DNA from: Campylorhamphus procurvoides
Taxonomy: Eukaryota > Chordata > Aves > Passeriformes > Dendrocolaptidae
Assembly: GCA_013396655.1 (NCBI GenBank)
Contig: WBMV01001236.1
Location: 329,595-393,594, forward strand
Length of the DNA: 64,000 nt
Direction of reading: 5' to 3'
How positions within the stretch are numbered: position 1 is the first letter of the stretch; each line of letters starts with the position of its first letter. Positions 14,501 to 29,500 of the stretch are shown here, in pieces. The notes under the pieces are model-generated. The model ran no database searches. It saw only the letters and a program-made list of their open reading frames with translations, and had not been told where the DNA came from. Made by a program: the position numbers and the translations under genes.

Positions 14501-17500
14501 AGGGACAGCCTGGGACCTCGGATACAGCTGGACAATTCTGCCCTGGACAGCTGCAGGGGGTAGGCTGAGGGACACAGATACTTTCAAGGCTGAGTAAATC
14601 CTATGTGCATTTCATACCTGGCAGCATACCTGCTCCAAAGTACCTGGGAAAAGGCTCCTTTCTGGAGTCTGGTACTGGCAAGGATCTCTGAAGGGATAAG
14701 CAGAACCTTTAGGAATTAAGTCTAGCTGTCATTTTCCTACAAATTTCGCATCATGCTGCACTGGATGTTACTGAGGCCCAGGCCTGGTCCCTGTGCACTC
14801 CAAGGCAAGATTCTCAAGCCTCTGGGAGCAGCAAAGTGCCCTGAGCCAGCTACTGTGGAGCAGCAGGAGGCACTGCTCATAAACCTGTGACACAAATGCA
14901 AGGGGCACCAGAGAAACCAATACAGCCCATCTTGGCTGAAGTCTGGCATCAAGTAAAGCCCAAATATTGGGCTGGGAGCAACCAAAAGCCTCCAAATGTG
15001 CAGTGTCACCTCCCCTGGCACAGATGGCAAGATCAGGAACCTCCTGCACACTACAGGGAAATGAAACAAGCTATTTCCACGGGGATCCTGTGCTGGGATT
15101 TTTATCAGAATGCACACCAAAACACCTGTCTGCAATCCCTGTATGAGCACAGAATTGCAGGAATTAGTTTGGGCATTGCTGTTTTAAAGGCAAAGCCAGG
15201 CAGCTCACCTGGAATGACAGGCACAAGACAATCTCCTTAGGTCCCACCTTCTGTGCTGAGGTACAAAGAACAGAGCACACATATTCAAAAGTATGGCCCA
15301 TCAAAATATCGCCCTGCACATTTTGGGAACTAAATTCTAAGGACAAGTCTTCTCAGGTTTGTTTCTGCAGTGTTGAATTACTTAATTACATGAAAGCCAC
15401 AGGGTGTGGGAGTCTAATTATGTGGCACTTGCACCTTCTGGGGTCCTCCCACTGGCACCTTGAGCTCACTGAACAGGAGAAATTGGGCTGCTGGCACCAT
15501 TCCCTCACCTCTCCTATGAAACCACCACTGGAATCTCCAAACAACTAAAGGCTATATGAGATTTATATTTTCTATTACCCTACAGACCAAGATTTGTTCA
15601 AGAAGTTATCTGGCTTTGGTGACCTTATGAAAGTGTCCTAATTGCTTTCTGTCTCAGATTAATAGATCAAGCTTACTTGTACACAGCACATTTAGATGAA
15701 AGGTTCCCTAAGACTCACATCCTAAAGCTGCTTTGAAGTAAACCCAATACTACAAATGTTTTGGAATTTCTTCCTTGTAAGTCTGGCCAGGGAAAATCCT
15801 GGCATACACTGACTGTCAACATTATCAGCATGAGCAGCTTCCAGAAACAGCTCTGTCAGGAAGGCTGTGCTGATGGCTTTGTCTCTTACCAACATCTATT
15901 GGAGAAAAAAAAGCACAGATATACAAAACCAACATAAGTAACCTGAGAACCAGTTCTGCATGATTTCCACCAGACAACCCTTTGCCATTGGAGCTGAAAT
16001 TATAAAGCCAAACATTTTAATCTTCTCCGCTGAGCGACAAGTTGGGTTTATAGCTCAGATTTCTACAACTTCCTCCTAAAAAAATTATTGTTTGACTTGT
16101 TTTACTGAGGTTTTATACATCTAATTCCCTTATCCTGGTTCTTTCTGCTCTGCAGCCTGAGGACATAGTAGCATCCACTAACATATTTCAGCTCCTTCTG
16201 AACTAGCATTCCAGTGGGGATTATTTGTATAAAAATACACATAGGTACTTCAATTACTGGTGAAAGATAATCAGATCAACTGCCTGTTTTTTCCCCATCT
16301 AACAGAAAACAATGACACAACATCATGTGTGCCCTCAAAAAGCATAAGCTACTGATCCCAAAGGGCCCCAGCAGGATCACCCCAGAAGGGCCTCTTCTAA
16401 AGGTCCGCAGCTGAGAATCCCACTCTTCTCTGCCCATTTGGCCTTTGCCTTTCCCCTCAGCCCTCCCAAGGATCCTCAGTTACGAAGGAAATATGAGATT
16501 GGATTCATGTGCAGAACATCCAAGCAGATTCATTACCATTAGGGCAAAGATTTTCAACAAGCAGAGGTTCCTGAATGGCCTAGTTCATGACCAAATCTCA
16601 TCTCATCTGCCTTTTAATTGAACAGAATTGAAATCCAAAGTTTAACAAATGTGTCTATGTAACATTTTTGACTTGGTATCTCCACCACTGAATGACATTT
16701 TCATGTCAGTATTATTAATTCCCTTGGAGCCTTTCTCCAGAGGTTAGCACTGGAAAGTCAGCAGAGATGTCCTCTCACAACCAGAGGCATATTTAAGTCA
16801 CGGGCACCAATGTTATGATATAATGTTGCTACCCCAAACCTAACAAAAATGAAAATTTACTCACGATCCTTTATTAGCAAAAGAAATCCCAAACAAATTT
16901 GTGTCCTAGACACAAAGCAAATCCAGTTTGTCCCACCTGCCCAGCGTATCAGGGTAATATCCTGTCTTACCTGCAGCTGCAAGAAGGGGATGTTGAAGAA
17001 TTTGTGCAGGTACTTGAGGCCAAAGCTGTTCTTCATGGAAGACTCAGCATAGCGGAAATAGGAGGAGCCTGGAGGCCTGTCCCAAGCAGAGAGAAAAACA
17101 CTGTACCCAGGACAGACAGCACACACAGGGGCACTGGCTGAATCACACAACACCAGCAGCCCCCACAGGCCATCCCCTCCACCCCCAAATGCAAGCCAGT
17201 GGATCATTCTGCCTGGGACTCCTTATTTGGTGTACGATCAAAAGTCATACTTTGTTCCCTCTGAAGGGCAGCAGAAAGTGACTGTTTGTGTGCCACAATG
17301 TCATGGGCCTGCAAAGCTAAGAAATACTCTGTCAAGACACTGGGATGTTGGTTTCCTAAACTGGGGATTCACAGCTATACAAGTTTCTCATTTCTCAGTG
17401 ATGGTTTTGGTTTAAAACCACAAACACTGACAAAAATCACATATAGAGATGTACTTGTAAAGAAATGATTACATTATGGACAAAGTCCTAAAACTAACAC

Positions 17501-20500
17501 CATTTCTGTGTGACTGACACAGGCATAAACAAGTAAGAGATGAGGAAAATTAAAAAAGTACCTTAAAGACATGAAAGTACATAAAAAGGTACAATCTACT
17601 GAATCTTGACCAACAAATACTATACTACATAACTGAGCACTTCAGATCTCTGCATAAGAGAAATTCTTGTCTGGCTGATGAGCGAGATGTGTAACTTGGC
17701 TGTGCCCAGTAAGTGCTGTATGGGGAAGCTCAGAGGCAGAGCAAGGAGACAGCTGCGCTGGCTGGCTCCTTTGTAGCTGAATTACTTGGAGCAGAGGATA
17801 ACTGTGCCACAGGGAGAGGATTCTTTCACATGAGGACTGTCTAGAAAGAAGATGACTTCTTGGGAAGAGCACTTCTGAAAGGCACACGCTGCCAGATCTT
17901 CCCTATTTTCCAGGAACACAGCAAACAATCTGCCCAGAGCAGGCGCCCAGATTAGAGCCCATTGTGTCAGCAGATGCTGCTGTGAGACACTGGGATCGCA
18001 AGGCCAGGCCATGGGCAGAGGGTGCACAGGACATGAATGTGAAAGATGGGTACCTATGGGTGATGTCAGAGAGCACCAAGCCCTGCTGCCCTGCCAGATG
18101 ACACATCTCACCTGTTCAGGTTGTCAATGAAGTCCCGCACGTCGCCGGGCAGGATGACCCGGTGCTCCCCCATGTCCCGGTAATTCCCAAGCACACACAC
18201 TGGAACGTGGGTCGGCACTTTAGGAAGCTCCCTCAGAATATAGTTAAATGTCCTTCATCAGAGCAGAGAGAGAGGCAGGTGAGTGGGAACATCCTTCTTT
18301 GAGCAGTTTCATGCACAAATCATAGAGGAAAAAAACACAATTTTTTTCAAAAATTCTTCCAAGTCTGTGGCTTCTTTGTCCTCCTCAGAGAAATACATTA
18401 AGTGCCAATACGTTTGGCATTCTTTATGCATAAAAAACTTGACAAGTTCAACAATCCACTTCTACCAGCAACCTCACATCTCCAATAGCAATGTCTCCCT
18501 CAGTCCTGCAAAACTGTGTGGGGTCAGCAGAAGAAAAGTTTTCCCTCCCTTCAGCTTCCCTCCAGCTCTTTGAGCAACACCAAACCTTTACCACATCAGC
18601 TCAAATATAAAGCAGGAGCTGTTACCCCCTCCTCTTTCTACTCTGGTTTCCATATCTCCCTCACTCTCCTCAGCAGATGTGCAAAATGAACAGTTCATTA
18701 TTTCCGTACATTAATGCAGCCTGGGGCCTCTAAATAATCCTTACTAATACCAGTCTCCCTGGGAATTTCTCACTAATATTGCCCTTTCCCTTGCGTTCTG
18801 GAGAGCAGGGATTTGTAACATGCACTTTGCACCTGTGATAGCACTAATTAACAGGCCTCAACCAGCAGTGTATCAGCAACTGCAGCACACAACCCCCTGG
18901 GACACTGCTTGTTTGGAACAAGCCCAGGAGAGGAGTGTATTAAAAGCCATGTCACAAGACAAAGCTTTTATTTTAAAGGATACAAGCTTGCTTCAACTCA
19001 TTAGGCTGGTTATCAGCTCCCAAATCCAACCGGGAATCTGGAAATCTAGAAGTCATTTGTTTCACCTAAACAAGGGAGAATCACGAGGTGCCACTGAAGG
19101 TCTCTTACCACTGCTTGGTGATGTCAAACATCATCACCACACCATTGCAGTTCTTATAGACATCCAGGAACTCTGCATCGAGAGCCATTTCAGACTCTGC
19201 CTGAGGGAATAAAGGCAAAGCAGCAGTAAATAACTTGATGCGACTTCAGGCTTGTACAGAACACAGTGGATACAGTGTTGACTAGGCAAACTTCTAAAGG
19301 GACGACCACGGTAAGGAGTATCTGAGGATTTCACATGCTATTGTTGAAGTAAGATATCTGGTGGTTCCCAGCTTCCATTTCCCACAGGAGCAGGATGTGA
19401 AGCACCTGAAAATGTCTGACAGGACATGCTAAAACCCAGCTCTGCTCCTTTCCCCTGTGCTCCCATTTCTTTGCTGACTGTACTCCTAATGCTTCTGCTG
19501 TCCAAAGCCAGGAGGCAGTTTCCCTGGTAGAGGACTGACAGAATTTATAATCACCTGACTGGCTTCTCACCATTTGGATTCTGCATGCTGCAAAGTCCAG
19601 ACAGTCCAGACTCAGTCTCCATAGCTCCTGCTGGACTTTGCTGCTGCCAGAACAATTCTCACTCATTTCCCAGGAGTGGAAAATGCGCCCATGTTTGCAA
19701 ACGAAGAAACAGCTGCTGTATCTGTTCTCATAAGGCTTTTCCCATAGGAGAATATTTTTAAGAAAGATTGTCCTCATCTGACTGCACAGCCTGAGCAGCA
19801 CCGGCACCAGTAAAAGGGTAACAGCCCAGCTCTGAGGAGCAGTCAGAGCAAGGCATCAAGTGATTTCTTCAGGCCCCACAAGAAGGGCCTGATGAAAGGA
19901 CTTCCTGCCACTGCCCATGGGCACAGCTACAAAGCTGCTGAGCAAATGCCTGGGGCACAATCCTTTCCAAAAGAAAGAATGGAAACCAGCAGGGAAGTTG
20001 TGGTAAGGGTAGGAGAAGGGCAGGAATGCATAGACCTAAGAGTGTAGACCATCAGGGATCCCACTGCCCCTCACCTGCCTGCCAGGCCAATCTGAGAGCA
20101 GAAATAAATATAGAACTGGCTCTCCATGGACCAAAAGTGGATGAGACGCCTCCCCCTGAGAGGCAGATCTTTGCATTCCAGCTGACTCACCTCCTGAGGG
20201 TCATTCTCCAGTTTCAAACCATCTCCTCGTTTTTTGCATTTTCCTTAAAAAGAATTGTTAAAAAAAAAAAAAAGGCATTACACTGTGTAGAGAACTGCAG
20301 GATGGGTCTGGGCAGGACCACAGCAGTTTGAACACAACTTTAAAGCAGATCCTATTTCTACTGTAAGCCTGGGGGATGAGGAGGGGTAGGACAGGCATGC
20401 CTTGCTGAAGAATCCCAGCTAGTCTATTCAAACATGCAGTAAGGAAATCTCAGGTAGCTTAAACTATGCTCTTTACAGCATAAGATCCAACGACAGAGTA

Positions 20501-23500
20501 ACAAGGGTTTGGTGTGCTCCTGGCTACAAAAGGAAGCTGCTTTGTTGCATTTTTTGTTGCATTAGTGTTGAAGAAGCAAAAGCTCATGGGGCTGCTCTGA
20601 CTGCAAGCACAACTGCATGTGCAGCCTTCCTGAGAGGTGCTGTGATCCTGCTGTTGCTGTCACTGACCTGAAGCATAAATGTGACCTCAGAGCACATCAG
20701 GTGCTTCAGGCTGCCTCATGACCATGACAAAAGGGGTGGCAGGAGACTATGAGAATTTAACAGCCAAAAGACTGACAGAACTTATGCAAGGGGAAAAACA
20801 AGCAAAATCAAACAAAGTGTGGGAAAGGGGCTGTGGAGACAGAGACAACCTACATGTACTCCAAAGGCCAGAGACAGAGGGTCAGGTCTGAGCATCACAA
20901 GTGAAGGTGCAGAAAAGAAATCTTCCAGAGGCACCACTCAAAGCACACAGAAATAAGCCAGAAGACAAGTACAACTCTGACTAAGCTCACAGAAAAGTGC
21001 AAGAGGCAACTTGGAGAGGACACTAGAAAACCACTCCAGAGACTAGCCCTGCAGTCCCACCTGGAGGAATCTACAGGCTTCTCTGCAACTCATTTGCTTC
21101 CTCTAAGGGACATGCTATAATCCAGCCCTTATAGTTAAAGGGCAGTCTCCTGAGACTTCTCCCTTTCCTTACAGCTTAGGGAAGCACTCAGTAAGTTCAC
21201 AGTGACATTTTAAAGTACCGTTGGCATTTGACTCAGCATCCCCAGAAAAGGAGTCAGTGTTTTTAAACCTCAGCTCCCTGAAAACTTTGTGTTACATCAG
21301 TTACACTCTAATGTTTCCAAATTTTACAGCCTGGAGTCACAGTAGACAGGTGTATCTTCACCTACGGCTACCAAAGTGGCCATCAGCTGACATGATTTCC
21401 TGGTGTAGACACTTGGCTCTAAGGATTGCCAGAAGTCTCAACAGCTTCTGTCACCTACTGCCAAAGAGTTTAGTGTGAACATACCATGCAAAAATCTGTC
21501 TTCTTGTTTAAACTCTGTGTTCAGACTCTCCAGCGTTTTATCAATACACTACACAATGAAGAACCCTCCAACATCTGAAGTGATATTATTCTACAGATAT
21601 CAAGTATCCCCCAGGTATTACTGAGAACAGTTAAGAATTGTATTTCTGAATTAATTCTGTTCTGCATTTTCTTAGTCTAAATAAAGATGAGTTAATTAAA
21701 TTATATTGTCCCAGACTTGGAATTCCTTCTCATCATTTCTAGAAATTCCCTGTCACTGACAACAGAAGGTGTTGGCAGTTTGGATGCACCTGCAAAAACC
21801 CTCCCACTGACTCTGTAACAAAGACTCTGCAACAATGAGGACCAAAATCACTTCCACCAACTCTTCAACTCTGCTGAATCACACGGAGTGATGACTTGTG
21901 GAATACAGGGTTCTGCCAGATGCTTCATGTGAAACAAAGTGCTTGTTCTTCCTGCACACAGCTTAAGGATAAACAGTTAGAAAATACAATTATTCAGGAA
22001 AGTTTTAATGCCGCAGGTTACAGCATGAGATTCTGGCGGGTGCTTCTGTGCATCACTGCAAAATGTTTGTCCCATTCATGCCATCTTACTGCTGGCAGCT
22101 GAAAGTAGTAGAAATATTAATCCTGATCCTTCCTCATTTGGGCAACATGTTTCCCTGAGGGATCCATGCATGGGATCTAATTTTTCCCGGTGCAGCTGAA
22201 GGTGTGGGCTGTCTAGGCCATGCATGCTTAGTCCCATTTCATTTCAAGTCAGTGGCATTCTTGTGGCTTCTCTAAAAATCAGAACATTGCTATTTCTGCT
22301 GCCACTGCTAAATTATGCTTTGCATGACCTAAATTTCCAGGCATTAAAATGGAAGCCCAAGAAACCATAAATATTCTCCATCATTCCTCCCATCCTGAGC
22401 AAGCAAGGTGTTTGCCTAACCTGGGCACATATACAGTCAATGCTTTGAGATGGAATATACGACCCCTATGCCTCTCCCTACTCAGGGTTTTCTGTCTGGA
22501 TCCAGAGGAATGAGTAATGTTCCCACACACTGCTCATCAGGACTGCAAAGGAGGTCATCTCAAAGGAGTCACAGAGCTGAAAAGCGCATGTGTGTACAGA
22601 TTCATGCCCAGGATCTATTTCTGGAACCCAAACCACAGGATGAGCCAGATAAAGGCAAGACGTATGCAGTGAAAAGATGCAATTCAGATGTAAAGGCAAG
22701 TGCAGGGTGAGGATTGTCACTGTATGCACAAGGTGCTGTGCTTGAGGTTGCACTGATATGCAACGTAGGATCTTCAATCAGAAAACAAGGGTCTTCATGC
22801 TGTGATGGCTCCTTTCCCTAGAATGATGGCTGCTCCTTATTACAAGTCTAAGTGCAACACTGACACCAAATACCCGTGGCAGCAGAGTCCAGAAATCTAC
22901 AGAACAGTTCTTACTGGACACCAGAAGACTGTAGTCCTGATTAGCATCTGAGTCTCTGCATCTCTCTGTACCATCAGTTTTGTTGCAGGATAGAAAGGAT
23001 TCAGTACAGCTTGCCAACAAATGCTGTCTGCAGTGCAAGGGAGCTGCTTCCCTTCACCAGTCAAAAATACATGTCTAGAATATTTGCATCCCCTGTGTTA
23101 TCTAACTTGGGATGTCTGAAAGTAAGAGAAATATGAATTCTGACCTTTTCTTCTTCTTGCATCACACCTCCAGGAGGCAGAGGGGCAGCAAGGAGGAAAG
23201 GAATTTCCAATACAAGGGAAAGGGTTTGTGCTGTTTTGTGGGCAACAGAAAAAAATATTATTTGATCCCTTCAGTCTTATATGGGTACAGATATGGGAAC
23301 CAAACTGGCAGAAGTTACAAGACAGGAATTCACAACTGTTCCTGAATCACCTGCATTCAAGCAGCTTCTCTGCATTCAGGATCTGTTACAGCTTTATGAC
23401 CTGCAGTAGTTACACAACGTGCTGCAAAGCCGGAAAGATGAGTCAGGACTGTGACTTTTGCTGAGAGAGATCTTTCCTGTGTTCTGTCAGTTCCAAAGAT

Positions 23501-26500
23501 AGCAAAGGAGATGATATTTACTACACATGCTACACAAAATCCAATATAATCAATAGCTGGGGGCAAGCTCAACTTGGTAAGATTTAACAAATAGCATCCT
23601 TCCAGACATGAGCTGAGGTCCCTGAGCAGACCCACAGAAAATGCAGCAGGGACTCCACTGAGTCTAGTTTTAAGCTTTCACAACAGACCTCCACACACTT
23701 CTAAATTAACATCTGGATACTAAATAAACCACACCAATGTAAATCACCGGCCAGGCAGAGCCAGCAGAGGTGTCTCCTGCATCTCAAAAGATTCTGTAAG
23801 GAAAACTCACCCTGCTGAACCAGTAAGGACAGGGAACACACTGCTGGGGACCATTAGGAGAAACATTACTCAGGAAAATCACTGCTAACATCAGTCCAGA
23901 AATGTACATTAAGTTTTCAGGGTGCAATTCCCTGAAATTTAGCGTATAATTCCCTTCTGCAATTCCCCCCAACCCCCTGTGACAAGCAGAATGGCAGCAC
24001 TGCACGGCAGAGGAAAGCCCAAAGCTGCTTTACTCAACCGAAGTTGAAAACTGCAGTTCATGGATACACCTGTTGGACAGTCAAGCTATAACCACCCACT
24101 TCAGGGCTTTCAACACAGTTTCAAATATCTTCATTTAAACACAGGTCTCCTAATTTCCTCCAGTAAAGAAATGGGGAAATGCTGGCAAAAGAATTGAGCT
24201 TGGAAAACAACATTATGTTGAAATGCATGTTCAGAACATGCATTGTTTTGACAGTTTCAAATCCATCCTGATAAAAGCAGCATTCTGTCCAACTTTAAAT
24301 ATGCACATTAGCCAGGATCTGGTATACAAGATAGAAAAAAAGGAGGATCAGATCTTGTCAGCACTATGCTACAGCAGCACTGAACACTTGACTACTGGAA
24401 GTCTACAGTCTAGCGTGGCTCTCACCCAAAGCATCGCGCAGAAGGATTTTTTGTCCTAAGCATACAGAAGGAAAACAAAAATGTCATGAGATAATATTAA
24501 CCGGAGAGTTAGATATGAGCAAGATCTTCAGGGTAAATATAAACATTTTCCTAAAGTTGCATTTATCAGGAATCCACACGACTATGGCAATAGGAAAGGA
24601 TTTGATTTTGTTAACATTGTTTTACACTGCGCTGACTGAGCACAACTGATTACAAAAAACCCCCACGTATCTGTGGTCCATAAGTAGGGATCTTAACAGA
24701 ATGAGTTTTATTTCAAAAGGATATAAAGTGCAGGGAAGAGAGTTCCTTGAGATTTCTAACACAGGCTTCGCTGTCAGAAATGAAAGCAGGATCAGAAGAG
24801 CTGTTATCAACATCTGCACGTACCACACCCCGGCCACTTTGCCAGAAAACTGACAAGTCCCTGGCTGAGAAGATGACTCTGCTCAGAGAAGCTATTCACA
24901 GAAATAAATGCTGGAACCACATGATTCCCAAATTAAGTATCTACCAATCCATCCCAAACTGTAAGGCAGCTAGAACACAGATGTTTTGCTCAGACTCCAG
25001 CTCTCCACTTGTCATCCCATGATCCAAAAGCCAAACTATAATCAGACTGACTTCTGGCCTAAGCAAGGTTTTGTCTACACTGTGAAAACTGGGACTTAAT
25101 AAAAAGATAAAGTACCCAGGATTTTAATTTAAAGTTCCTGGCTCGTATTATCCTGAAGGCTCCAGTGTGCAGCTGAACAAGAGCCGCTAACCTCTAATTA
25201 CCTTTATTTTTTCACTACTTTAAATACAATTCAACTAATTTCTCCCTCTCCCACTCCCTACTGCATTTATCATCTAAGTTTTTGTTGTAACACGGGTGTA
25301 AGTTACACAGGTAGTGGAGCAGAGGCGGTGCCTCCTGGATGCTGTTCTGAGGACAGCATGGATTCCAGGCAAGGTTGCAGGAAAGGCAGCATCAGACACA
25401 CCATCAAAGTTTAAGTTTTGATGATTGTGGTCAATAGATTTGATAGACACCAAACATGGAGCATAACCCACAGAGCAACAGCTGCTCACCTGTACAGCTG
25501 CTTTCCTGACCGTACTCACACACTAAACCAGGAGCCTGACTGGTACCAAATGTCTCTTAAAAGCCAAACAGCTTCTGCATTTGGAGCTACAGAACAGATT
25601 GTTGAGATTTACATCTGAGGCCCAACCCCTCCCAGGAAGAGATCGCACTGCATCTTGCTTTGCACTGTATTCAGTCTGGGTTTGGTTTTACTTTTTACAA
25701 AATACAAGTTTATACCTATGACGAACATTGAAAACTAATGAAAAATGTACTTATACATCATAATGCTTTTCTTGTCTAAGTGTTTAGGAAAGATTTTGGA
25801 ATGCACATACTGCACTTTCTGTCCTAAGTGAACTTAAGTAATTGGCTTCTCTTTAATCCTTTCCCCCTGCATGCACTACCCACTGCAGATACTGTTTTAC
25901 CCATTTAACAATAGCATACCTTCACAAACAGGAAGTAATATGAACTTTTATAACTAGAAAAAATAACTGGGGACCTGTCTAAACATACAACAAACTATGA
26001 AGGGGAGAAAGTGAGGTTTATTCTAAAGCTCAGAAAATCTGAGTGCAGTGAGCACCAGAGTACTTCATCTGTCATGAGCACATGGAACAACTGCTTCCGA
26101 ACTCTGGGTTTGATCTGAAGTTCTAATCCAAATAATGGGCTCTAGCATAGGACACTCAACTCTCCTTTCAATATTTTTTCAGGAAGTAATATCTATGGCA
26201 CTTGAAAAAAAAAAGTACAGATTTTTTTTAAAGCAGCATTCAGGAGGTATTTCTGAACTCCATATAAGCTTTTAATTAAAATTGAAAAAGAACAATAAAT
26301 CTCCATTAGAAAGGAAATTATAAATCTTACCTTTGTCAACTACATCCCATACTTCAACTTTCACAATATCATCAGTGGCTGGAAGCACAATAAGAACACA
26401 AAGGGTTAGAAGAAGGTTTCAGTGATAGGTCCATCACTCAGTGCCCACCACAGAGTCTAACCCAAAGCCAACATGGTCAAAGCAGTGAAGGAATGTAAAA

Positions 26501-29500
26501 AAAAAAAGAGAATTCTGTGTGAGAAGAAAACCCAACCATAACAAGAAGGTGGTGTGCTGTTGAAGGTCCAAGCTGTCCACCAAAACCTTCCTAAAGACTC
26601 AGTCACACAAGTGATGGCTGGATTTTCCTGATGGTTCATGTCAGGTTTGCAATGTAAGTATTTTGTGTAGATTCTTTTCATAACATACGTAGTTTTCCAT
26701 AGCCTTTCAAAAAGGATAAAAATATCTATAAGCAAGATGTACAACTGGAAAAAGGAATACACGCATTTAAGGAAGACCAACCTTACTAATGGCATTTCCA
26801 AGTAAACGTGACAGCCAGTGCAGACAGCCCTGCAGCTACAGAAACACTCTCTCTGTAAATTTCCAGGCCCATTTTGTGAAAAATAAGATCTCAGTAGCAA
26901 TTTTGCCTCTTACCAAGTTGCAGCATCAATAAATTATAAGGAGCAACATAAATATATATTTGAGTTGATAAAATTTGAAGTAAGACATGTAAAATTCTAA
27001 CTCCAGTGACTGGCACTGGTGGTACAGGCAGTTGTTTCACTTTCAGGTGGTATGAGGGATGGACAGCTCTGATTAGAGGTTTCCACAGAATTCAAATAAG
27101 CAGCCACATCTTCAGGAAGTTGTTCCAAGAAACAGCTGCTTTTGGAAATGTTATAGGCTTCAAAACAAAAGCTTGTACTTGGAGCAGCTCTGAACATACA
27201 GCAGTGGAACAAGAGGATAATGTCTCAGAGAAGAAAATAATCTCACAGGATGGCATGAAAGTTTAGCTAAGTGTCACTGTCAAACCAGGAAACATTTCCT
27301 CTACAGATTTCACTGTGATTTAACTTAAATGCTTCAAAATATTGTGAGGAGAGATTATGAATAAAGGAAAATTTTGATCCTCTGCTTCTGCAAAAAGATA
27401 ATTTTTTGTATTTACGTGTGAAGCAAAATCAGCCTCTGTTTTCCTCACAGTAACTTCTACTTATCTTCCCCTGTGCCAGCTGAGCAGTGGGCAATGACCG
27501 CACAGGAGACTTCCCTCAGGTCAGCCCAGCTGGTGCCTTGCAGGACTGAAAGCACACAGGTGTACAGCAGTCTGAAAACTTCTGCTTCCCAAATTAATTC
27601 TGTCCCTGAACACTCCTACACACCATCAAGCCACATATAGCTCAAGTCCAACCTATTAGGCATCTGCCTGGCACTCAACTGAGCTGCCTCCTCACCTACA
27701 GGCACTGCCAGGAACTCTCCCTGTGCACTGGACTGCTCGGGGTGTGCCCTGCCCCTGCAGGTGCTGGGACACAGATCAGCTAGCGGAGGTTTTCCCCAAG
27801 TTCCTGCCCTGCAGCTGACAAGGCAATCCTGGTGCCTTTTCATAACCAAGACTAGTTGCAAAAAGGTAGGAAATGTTTGCCTTTCCCAGATGTCAAATTT
27901 CGCAGGGGCTTGGGAGGAGCCCAGAAAGCCACTCCTTCTTTCCAGCCAGTGCCATGTGAAGCAGCACATCAGCACTAACAAGGGGGACTGTGAAGAAGCT
28001 GGAACCCCAGTTTAGAGGAGTGAGCCCTCGTGATGACAGGCAGTGTTCTCACAGGAGGTGACCTGGAGCCTGGCACTGGGACTTTGCTCCCAAGCTCCAC
28101 AACTCTCCACCTCCTTACCAGGAGCCAAACACACCTTCACTCATGATTTGTTGGCCTGTTGAGTCATTCCTGCAGTACTGACACCCTGTTGAGCAGCAGC
28201 ATTCCCAAGTGGCTGGGGAGCTGAACTACCTGATCCCCAGAGACCTGCCCTACTCCCCTCTGGTCTGAGGGGTAGGTCAGAATTTCTCAAGGACTGCACG
28301 AGATTCAAGAAAACCAAAACTGTATTTCCACATGCTCCTGCTAGCTCGCAGGCAGGAACTTCTTCCTTTTCATCACTGGGTGTCATTCCTGATAGTCCTG
28401 ATCATAAAAGAGGATAATTGCTTTAGTGCTGCTGTGTTGGCTTTGGTGTGTGACTCATGTCCAGCCCCATCTCACCTGAACTGGCTCTGGAAGAGACATT
28501 GCAGCAAAAACAGTGCCAATTCATCCTTTCATCTCCCTAACTTGGATTAGCACAAACCATGGATCAAACCACTCCAAAGATCCATTCCCAGCTGCTCTTT
28601 TGCCAGGTACTCCATAGTGCATTGAACACTGCTTTCCCAGAAAATGGTGGAGAGCTGTGAGAAGACTCCAATTGCAAGGAAGCTCAGTTAAAAATAAGAA
28701 TCATTGGATTGTGGGTGGGTTCATAATCAGGAACTCAGAGGCCCTCAGACATTTTTACTCTCATGCAATGACAAGATTCACATCATATACTCTGGATGAC
28801 GAATCCTACAGTGCAGGGCAGCTCTGCCATCCCTCACTCCCACCCATAGAGCATTCAAAGGATTTGAACAAAACTATTTGCCAATGTTTACTTCAGACAT
28901 CCTTTCTGAGGCTGTCAAACTGAGAATAAAATTGGTAACTAGCAGAATCTAAAGAAGTGTTCCCTAGGGTCAGGAATGGTAACTCCTTACTTGGATATAA
29001 AAATTAAAAATACCCATTACAATTGGCATAAAAAAGCCATTTTGTTCATTCTGGGTAGGAAGAAATAACTCAAATTCCACTACCTCTACTAATTCCCCCA
29101 GTACAAAATTTCTGATGGTGCTACATTCCACATCTAAAATGTAGTTCCTCTAAGACCAGGCAATGTAAGAATCCCTCAATATTTGACAGCAATTTAATTA
29201 GCAACTGTAAATATTTGCTGCCAACTACCTCATAATATTTATTCAAGGTAGCTTGAGAACATGATCCCAGGAAAAACAAATTTCATTTTTCCTCTACTGA
29301 TTAACTCAGTCAGTAGAGCAGGAATTACATTTGAGCCAACTACTCTGAGGGCCACATCATCCATCTTTCATGGGAAGTTCTCATAGCAGGAAACAGACCT
29401 GAAAATGTCTTTTAAAATAGGGTTACTTTTAAAAACAATTTTTAAGAAGGTCAATGGAGATATTCCTATACTGCTGGAAATTATTGCTAAGACAACAGTA

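Larger units (their letters stand above)
17077..20190 (-). other. RABL6 introns 6, 5 and 4 (interrupted by exons 6 and 5)
   Basis: Three short introns (17077-18111, 18253-19108, 19201-20190) hold no recognisable repeat or gene beyond the two exons they flank. Confidence 0.65.
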